From Patiria pectinifera (Eukaryota; Echinodermata; Asteroidea; Valvatida; Asterinidae), in NCBI GenBank assembly GCA_029964075.1, contig CM057149.1, forward strand, positions 2,118,465 to 2,182,464: a DNA stretch of 64,000 bases. The letters are read 5' to 3'. A program made the translations under genes and the position numbers. Numbering within the stretch: position 1 is the stretch's first letter; each line of letters begins with the position of its first letter. Under the pieces are notes generated by a model. The model was not told the DNA's origin. It saw only the letters and a list, made by a program, of their open reading frames with translations, and made no database searches. Below are positions 57,601-64,000 of the stretch, piece by piece.

Positions 57601-59987
57601 TTAATGGTCTAAAGGTGTGTTTGTACCTTTACATAATGAGTGCATGTCTTTTTATGCCATCGTTTCGTACTAATCAATTACCATTAAAGAGCAGGTGGCA
57701 AAAGCACACTTCTCTCTACCTGGACACAAGGCCAGTAACACCACTCAATGCAAGTCCATGGCATTTACATACATGCTAAGTTGCATCATGATGGTCTCTA
57801 TCTTGAACCTTTATCAGAGGTGATATTTTATTGAGAGGTTGCGACTGTGAAGGGGTATCCAGAACTGTATTTTGTAATTCAGTGAGTGATAAGATCAGAG
57901 GAACTTTATAGACACTGTATTATGATGAGTGTCCTTACGGCCGGCTGGGTGTAGCAAAGGGATGTTTTCCAGTTCACAAGATGACTGTGAAGAGTGCAGC
58001 TAGACATTTGAAGGCAAGTGGTCATGTATACTACCGGTATGTACAGTACGGTATCTCCTGGTCTAAGACTGCATTAGGATTTTGTTCTCTTTATGCAGCT
58101 GGTCCCTATGTTAAAATTATTTATTTGATGTGTTCATTTTTGTCTCCTCACATGGTACACGTATATTATCGGAGCATTTTCAGCAATCCTTGTGATTGAT
58201 GTTGTTCAACCAATTCTAGTGCTCATAATGGAATGAGTCATTAGCAAGTCCAGTGCCTAGTCCATGCATTATTCTTGACAACTTAATTGTTTGGCAAACA
58301 GACAATCGGTGGATATTGGTAAATCATTAATTTTTATCCTTACTTTATTAATATTTTTTAATTGGTAGACAGTGTACTGAACTTTACGGTATGAGTGCGT
58401 TAACACACAGTGTGCCTGCTCTGATTGTAAATTTACATTGCACGTGCATTGTACATGTACATTTGTACATGTAGATCCTTGCATATCTGTACATTATTTT
58501 TACAGAATCGATTTTCCTCGTCTGTGTTCTGTGTCCCAATTAAGTGACTATCTGACAACTTTTCTGGGGTTTCTTATTCTCATCATATGAAGTTATGTTT
58601 TCTTTACACTCTTGATGCAAAATGCTTAGGTTTGTTTTACATCATGGGGATGGTAACCTACATGTACATCATACATGTAAAACAGATAATCAGTGTTATA
58701 GGTTAAGAGTATCATGTACATGTGTACATGTAAGACCCCGTTCCCACTTGATCCACCAATTGGGGGATCTGATCCACCTTTTGCCAAATTGCCGGATCAG
58801 ATCCCCCAATTGGTGGATCAGATCCGGCAATTGTGTGTAGTGGGAACGCTAACCGTTATAAGGTGGATCAGGATCAGATCCACCTTTTCTGATCCACCTC
58901 TGGACCAGGATACAGATCCCCCAATTGGTGGATCAGATCCGGCAATTGCCGGATCACGATCAGATGGGAACGCAAAAGGTGGATCTGATCCGGCAATTTG
59001 ACCCGTTAACATCCGCCCGGTGCACGAGTGGCGCGAAAATGTTGCGGTCTCATGAACGAAGAAACACGTTTTCAGGCGTGTAGCTCATGTGAACATTTCC
59101 AGCGTATACAACATGCACAATAAACAACCGCTGAACTACGGGCTAGCACCGCGCATGCAAAGCGCACGTGGTATCCTAAAACTACACTAGGCCTTATTTT
59201 TGTTGCGTGTTCGTCCATTACTAAACCTTTTCCATTGGTGAAATTTTACTTATTTTTCCATCCATAAATGACTCTGAGTCCGCACTCACCAAAAGACTTC
59301 ACTTTGGCACAGAATCATGGAAAAGCTTACGAGTATGCGATGAGAATAGTGTCGATAACGCGGTACGTACGGAGGTGACAAATCCGAAGTATTGATTATA
59401 GCAAATTGGAAAATGATGTCGTAGTATATCATGTGACCGTTTCTAACCAATGAGAAGCTTCAGAACCAGGGAATCCCTTATCGATGCATTGGTTTCTGCC
59501 GTGATGTCACACAATGAGCGGCTCTGATCTGTTGGATTTCACCTGTTAATTTATGCACGCACGGATCCTCTACGGATCCGTGATTTATGTTGGTGAATTC
59601 GCGTAATTTTTGTCAGTGAATTCTGATAGTGCTGTTTGAAAACTGACCCATCCTGGCCTAGCATGCAACCATGCAACAATGACACTCCCACAGAGCGCGC
59701 GTAATTCCGAACTCAGTGACCTTTCGGACCCGACATTTCCGTACGAAAAGGTGGATCAAGCATAAGTGGGAACGCGTCTTGCGGTTTCGTTGCGGTAAGA
59801 TAACGATCACATCAAAATGCCGGATCTTGATCCACCTTTTTCGAATTCAAGTGGGAACGCGGTGTAACTGTCTCATTTTCTGTCTGATCATCATAAACAG
59901 TGGTCTTTTCTATCCCCAAGCACAACTAAGACCATTATCACTGTCAACAAATGCACAACAGTTTAGGACCAAGAAAGAAACCATAAA
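54571..59987 (+). CDS. Partial gene: presequence-like N-terminus (two exons)
   Basis: Exon 1 (54571-54665) and exon 2 (59901-59987) join through a split Ser codon to a 60-residue N-terminal stretch. It is rich in Arg, Ser and Thr and almost free of acidic residues (MAERSPIPYIRRPGGF at the start, RSFSTS at the join, FRTKKETIK at the end). That composition is typical of mitochondrial targeting sequences. It is an inference from composition only. Downstream exons were not connected; a candidate at 60551-60642 is out of phase unless another exon lies between. Reading on from exon 2 without splicing meets TAA at once, so a very short protein is the alternative. Confidence 0.45.
55019..55213. mobile_element. 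195-bp MITE with CCCTGCTGAATCC ends
   Basis: CCCTGCTAAATCC faces GGATTCAGCAGGG. CTA on the left and TTA on the right could be a decayed 3-bp duplication. GCTGAATCCAACA recurs twice inside. It lies in the first intron of the second gene. Confidence 0.65.
55214..58730. other. Intron of the second gene, nothing firm
   Basis: An open segment at 56257-56358 reads SVSSSFYGTNVGELSLKDKP and ends in TAA, but its acceptor is weak and the phase does not match exon 1. It is left unassigned. TACATGTA words occur near 56820. Confidence 0.4.
58734..59864. mobile_element. Harbinger-like element beside a 3' splice site
   Basis: GACCCCGTTCCCACTTGA faces TCAAGTGGGAACGCGGTG-type sequence. TAA is duplicated at 58731-58733 and 59865-59867. 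The first 260 bp are a mosaic of GATCC-containing words (GGTGGATCAGATCCGGCAAT, CCCCCAATTGG) in both directions. The middle is CpG-rich. The length of 1131 bp and the lack of a transposase frame mark it as non-autonomous. Its right edge lies 33 bp before exon 2 of the second gene. Confidence 0.8.
59901..59987 (+). CDS. Second gene, exon 2
   Basis: A pyrimidine-rich 33-nt tail (CTGTCTCATTTTCTGTCTGA then CATAAACAG) precedes the exon. The open frame is GLFYPQAQLRPLSLSTNAQQ then FRTKKETIK, matching the phase of exon 1. The donor AAA/GTAAAT is acceptable but not strong. Confidence 0.45.
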
Positions 59988-62767
59988 GTAAATCTATTGT
60001 CTGGCCTGTAAATCCTTCACAGTTGTATTGTCCCTGTGAACAATCATGGGTCAGTTTCTAGTAACTTAATTCCCCTGCCAACAATGGCAGTATTATCACT
60101 GTGATTATGCCTCGGCCTTCTTGCTGGATTCAGTGACTAGCAAGCTTTTTGTTGTGGAGGGATTTCCAATGAGCTGACTCACACACAGCGCTGCAATAGT
60201 GCATATTTCTTAAAAAGCAATTTTGCCCCGTCTTCCGGTTTGTGGCTGTTTTCTTCATCATTAAGAGAAAGACAATGTGTATCCAGATGGATCTTGGTGA
60301 TCGCTGAAGTTTATAATCCACCTTGGTATGCAATGCTTCTCATTTATATGGAACCTACCGGTCGGTATTGTTGTTGATCTGTAGTTTGATTCGTGGCTGT
60401 AGGCACAGTTTGGTAAGTTTCATAAAGTTTCAGGCCATACTTACTTATTGCTAAAATAAAGTTTAAAACCTGTTTTAAACAGTGTTTTTAGTTCTTGGTA
60501 TCAAAGAGTAGTTGTAGAATGTAACTTTGTAACAGTTATGGAAGTAACAGGTTTACATGTCTTTAATGTTGTGGGAATCATTTGAGAGGCGTTCGGGCAA
60601 AATGAGACAGAACTGGGCAGAGGTCGAAATGAGGGTCAGCAGGTATTATGAAAGAGAATTTAATTCACCTTACAATACTGTTTGTTGCACTTCAATCGGA
60701 CATTCCATTGACAAGTTGTGTGTGTTTAAATTTTACATTAATCAACATGTCAAAAAAGTAAATACTAAAAAAAGGCCTTTAAAGTATCGAGTTTTGTTTC
60801 GAGATGCAAAATGTCTTTCCCTAATAAACCCTTTTATTCCTCGATTTTTATACTCCTTCTTTTAAAATTTGTGTGGAAGATATTCATCAGATTACAAATA
60901 TCAATAAATCTGAAAATCAAAAAAAACAAAAAAAACACCCCCATTTGTTTTTTTCATTTTCCTCCACTAAGGCCTGAGCACAGTTCCGTCTCAATTTCCC
61001 AGAACGCCTCACATTTTACTGACCTGAGCAATATTGTATTACATGTAATATATATGTATCACAATCAGGATGTTTGGCTAAACTTACTCTCCCAAACTGC
61101 AATGAAAAGGGAATACCATATTTTGTTTCTCCAACTGTCCAAATGTAAAAATGCTGTAATCAAAACCTCAAAAATACATGATGAGAAATTGAATGCAGGC
61201 ATGTCGGGTTTTATCAACAAAAAGCACAGTGCGGTCACTCAGTGCCTGGACTGGTTCATGGATATATGGTCAGTGTACTTCAATCAGTGCTTGAAGTGCA
61301 GTTTCACACTCCAACTCCAATATTTACTGCCAGCGGCACAGACTGATATCCGCCAAACCTAGTGTTATTTGGACCAATTTCATGCTCAAGTAGCTATGCC
61401 TGTTGTAGCTTGAGCCAGATTTCCTGTAAATGACCACTGGTTGTCGCTAGGACGGATCACATTCCATGGACACTGCCTCCTTGTCTTGACAAGTTGCCAT
61501 CTTCCTGTAACAAATAGTTGTGAACCTCAGAAAATGAGGACACTCCAGAATTTGGACATTTCTTAAGTTCCAGTGGTATAATTTATCAGTGTAAAAATAT
61601 AGGACAAATTGTGCAATAACTGGTCGTTATTGGCATACACTGCATTTCTAAAGCATTGGAGTTGTTAAGTTACAGGATACACAGTACAATCTCTGGGAAT
61701 CATTTTCATTTTAGGATCTAGTTTTTCTAGGTTGTATCCTCCTTGGATATTGACCAAACCTGGAAACTTGGAGTTAAATTGCAATATCAGATGATGGGAT
61801 ATCAGCTGAACACGGAAATCTGCATTTGTTCCTTTAAAGTCAGCAGGAATGCTGCTTAGCTTAAAACTCAAGGAACTCAGTAAATGTACAGTACATGTAC
61901 TGGCCGCAAAGCCTGAACAAAATCACAATCATAATCTGTAGTGATACAACGTAGAACGATTCTTCATTAGTAAACTTTACAGTGTACATTTAATGATACT
62001 GTAGCATCGCCTTTCGCCAAAAGTATATTTCACTTATTTTTTAGATTTAGGCCTATTTACCGGTATATAGCAGAAGGAACTGGAGGTTTACACTTTTACA
62101 GTACACAAACAAATGAAGAGATGCCTGGAATAAAAACCACATCATCTCCACCTGTCAGATGTGCACACCCCTCATCTGCCCTATGGCCGTCAGGAAACCT
62201 CCAGCCTATCATCTTACAATAATTGATTTCCTTACACTGGGGGACTAATTGCTACTGTCTGATTCTGGTCTGGTGATGGCAATCATTGGTGAGTGCTAAT
62301 TGCAGAGAAGACTACCAGGATTGGATATCAGCGTAGAGAAATCCATGCTCTGAGACCAGCCTGCTTGCGCATGTGTAGCATACAAGCAGGTGGCGTAAGA
62401 CATGAATGCCAATGAGCATTTTAGGTGATAAATTTATTCATTGATTATTCCCTGAAACTCATGGTAACTGAATGTCTTGACAGTTTTGAAAATGCAGTAC
62501 TTTGTACTATGAACTTTGTGCATGAACAGCAGATGGTCCTTTAGAGCTTGGTGTTTGAGACACACTTTGTGCGTGCACTAGTGGGCAGGGTGTGGCAAAG
62601 TACATTTTACGACTGAAATAAGAGTCTGCATACATGTACATTGTAGCTCGCTCTTTGCCACTGTTGAGGGGGAACTTTGCTACGGACTCCATCACCTGAT
62701 TTAGCAGGCCTAGAGAAACATTCAGGAATGGCTGAAAGTCTTCTAGTAAAAGCCGAATTTGTCTTAC
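59988..62767. other. No connected gene; longest frame of the window
   Basis: A 183-codon + strand frame at 60811-61362 is the longest in the window, but it starts in low-complexity Phe/Lys/Ile-rich text and has no recognised domain. It overlaps the tail of another frame. One exon-like piece inside is listed separately. Confidence 0.4.
60551..60642 (+). CDS. Candidate exon, 92 nt
   Basis: The acceptor GAAGTAACAG (weak tract) and donor CAG/GTATTA bound a single open frame, VYMSLMLWESFERRSGKMRQ and onward to EMRVS, closed by TAA just upstream. The incoming phase is 0 and exon 2 of the second gene leaves phase 2, so they cannot join directly. A 60-nt piece at about 60265-60325 is open in the phase exon 2 needs but does not lead to this one. 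Confidence 0.3.
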
Positions 62768-62872
62768 GTTGCAAGTATGTGATTCTGTAGAGCTGCGGTT
62801 TGCATTCTTATGCAGTTGGAAAGATTCCATCACGGTTTGGTCACACTGGAGAGCAGCTGCTTGGACATGTAG
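62768..62872 (-). CDS. Candidate minus-strand exon, 105 nt
   Basis: On the minus strand CGTGTTGACAG precedes 35 open codons beginning LHVQAAALQCDQTVMESFQL and ending ESHTCN, then the donor GTAAGA. Phase is 0 on both sides. The other frames stop. The frame also continues past the donor to 62507 through a helix-like stretch (VRQIRLLLEDFQPFL), so an unspliced reading is an alternative. The family is not recognised. Confidence 0.35.
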
Positions 62873-64000
62873 CTGTCAACACGTAACATTGCCCACAGGA
62901 AGCCTAGACATCGGGCAGTCATTTCTACTCTTTTTGCTGAAGGGGAACACCTACTAGTCACCTCCTCTCTGAGGACCTCCAAAAATAGCTGCGTATATCC
63001 AGTCCAGTCTTTATGATAATGTACAACCTAGTTTAGTTGAAAAAATTGAAAAGCCAGGTTTCAGCACAACATTGACTGTATGCGTACAGGTACCGTACAT
63101 GTGTACATTTACAAAGTTCTGTAGATTTCGACGGAATTTTATTATAATTTGTGTCTTTATTAACAAAACAAGATGTGTAACAAAGCCTAGGACAATATTG
63201 TCACAATCACAGGATTCAATGAATAGGTAGTATTACTTGGCAAAGATGAACGGTTCAAATCTGATCATGATGTAGTTGTTGTCTCTGTCCAGGTTTTCTC
63301 TGACCGAGAATGTCTTCCTGTATGTCTAACCAATCAAATGTACATAAAGTGCAGTCAACTGACTAGATTTTTAAAATTTTAACCAAAAAATGGTCAAGTA
63401 TTATTTGGACCAGTATACATTCAGATATTGAATCAATCACAGAACAGAAGGTATGTCTGATGAATGTCCAACAGTAGTCCAACAGCTCTAATAGAAAAAA
63501 AATGTGGGTTTTCTTTTCCAAAATTGTGTACTTATCTAATTAAATTATATTTGTCAGAAGTATTGTAGTAGTACAATACAAAATAAATACATGAAAATGA
63601 GGTTCTGTTTTATCTTGGATTGAAGTTCTGTCTTTTAAGAAATCCAGATGATCTCTCTTTCCTGCATGTGCAAAAAAATTAAATGCATGACAGTATGGTC
63701 CTACTTGAATAGCCCCCTCTTGTGACAGGAAATGGGTGACCACAATATTTGTCACTGTTCACCTGTGGTTCCTGATTGCACACATGTGCGTGTTGGTCAA
63801 TTATATTGTACATGTATAGGCACAAGCAAAATTTAGCACCCTTATCGATGTAATAAATATAAACTTTAAACTCTTGGTATTTGTCATGGCATACAGCGTA
63901 CAGTGTATTACCTTATAGTGCCCAGCTGACGTCCACTTGACCTGTGTATTGTGGTGCTATAGAATTCAAATATCAATATCATTACAATTATTGCAGTTAG
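62873..64000. other. Nothing firm
   Basis: A good acceptor at about 63294 (GTTGTCTCTGTCCAG) opens a short frame VFSDRECLPVCLTNQMYIKC ending in TAA near 63384. It has no linked partner and is not called as an exon. Confidence 0.4.

Noticed and set aside
60811-61362. 183-codon frame, the longest in the window
   Set aside because: It has a low-complexity start, no recognised motif and no splice or codon support; one frame of this length in 64 kb of AT-rich DNA is not far from chance.
1-64000. LTR retroelements, viral genes or CRISPR arrays
   Set aside because: No long direct terminal repeats, reverse-transcriptase or capsid-like frames, or regularly spaced direct repeats were seen.

Overview
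The window looks like non-coding-rich nuclear DNA of a marine invertebrate. The echinoderm or other deuterostome type is my best guess, but no marker gene fixes the species. It is AT-rich, has no long open reading frames, and carries small GT-AG exons separated by kilobase introns. It is crowded with short non-autonomous DNA transposons and thick with the palindromic words TACATGTA and TACCGGTA.

The one gene I can assemble with good confidence is on the + strand between about 21.3 and 39.9 kb. Seven pieces (21298-21363, 28777-28878, 30059-30101, 33765-33887, 35985-35997, 39438-39574, 39781-39858) have matching splice sites and reading phases. They join into one 540-nt coding sequence (179 codons plus stop) that starts at an ATG with an A at -3 and ends in TAG. 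One exon is only 13 nt. I do not recognise the protein. Its introns hold most of the mobile elements of the middle of the window.

A second, less certain + strand gene starts at 54571. A first coding exon (to 54665) and an in-phase exon at 59901-59987 together encode a basic, Ser/Thr/Arg-rich stretch that resembles a mitochondrial targeting sequence. A Harbinger-like element has landed 33 bp before the second exon. Isolated exon-like pieces occur at 43029-43115 (-), 50047-50153 (+), 60551-60642 (+) and 62768-62872 (-). They have no partners that I could connect.

Mobile elements by region: 2.7-5.2 kb, a 2.5-kb inverted-repeat element with a nested hAT-like insert. 5.6-7.4 kb, the first copies of a TTAA-flanked MITE family (five copies in the window) and a 43-bp tandem repeat. 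8-9.5 kb, a TTAA-type element split by a TA-type element. 12-13.6 kb, another MITE split by a TAA-flanked Harbinger-like element that carries a GC-rich reading frame. 14-15.2 and 22.4-22.8 kb, MITEs ending in GGGCAATTC. 18.3 kb, a hAT element. 31-33.5 kb, tRNA-derived SINE pieces, a hairpin pair and hAT fragments. 34.4 kb, a MITE with a 42-bp perfect palindrome. 35.6-37.3 kb, mariner-like MITE plus a Penelope/hammerhead-like insert. 44.7 kb, a long-TIR mariner-like MITE. 47-49.6 kb, a 0.5-kb direct duplication and a telomere-word hairpin. 51-53 kb, a 2-kb element studded with GGTAACGGAAGGAC. 58.7-59.9 kb, the second Harbinger-like element. I saw no rRNA, functional tRNA, CRISPR array or LTR/viral element.
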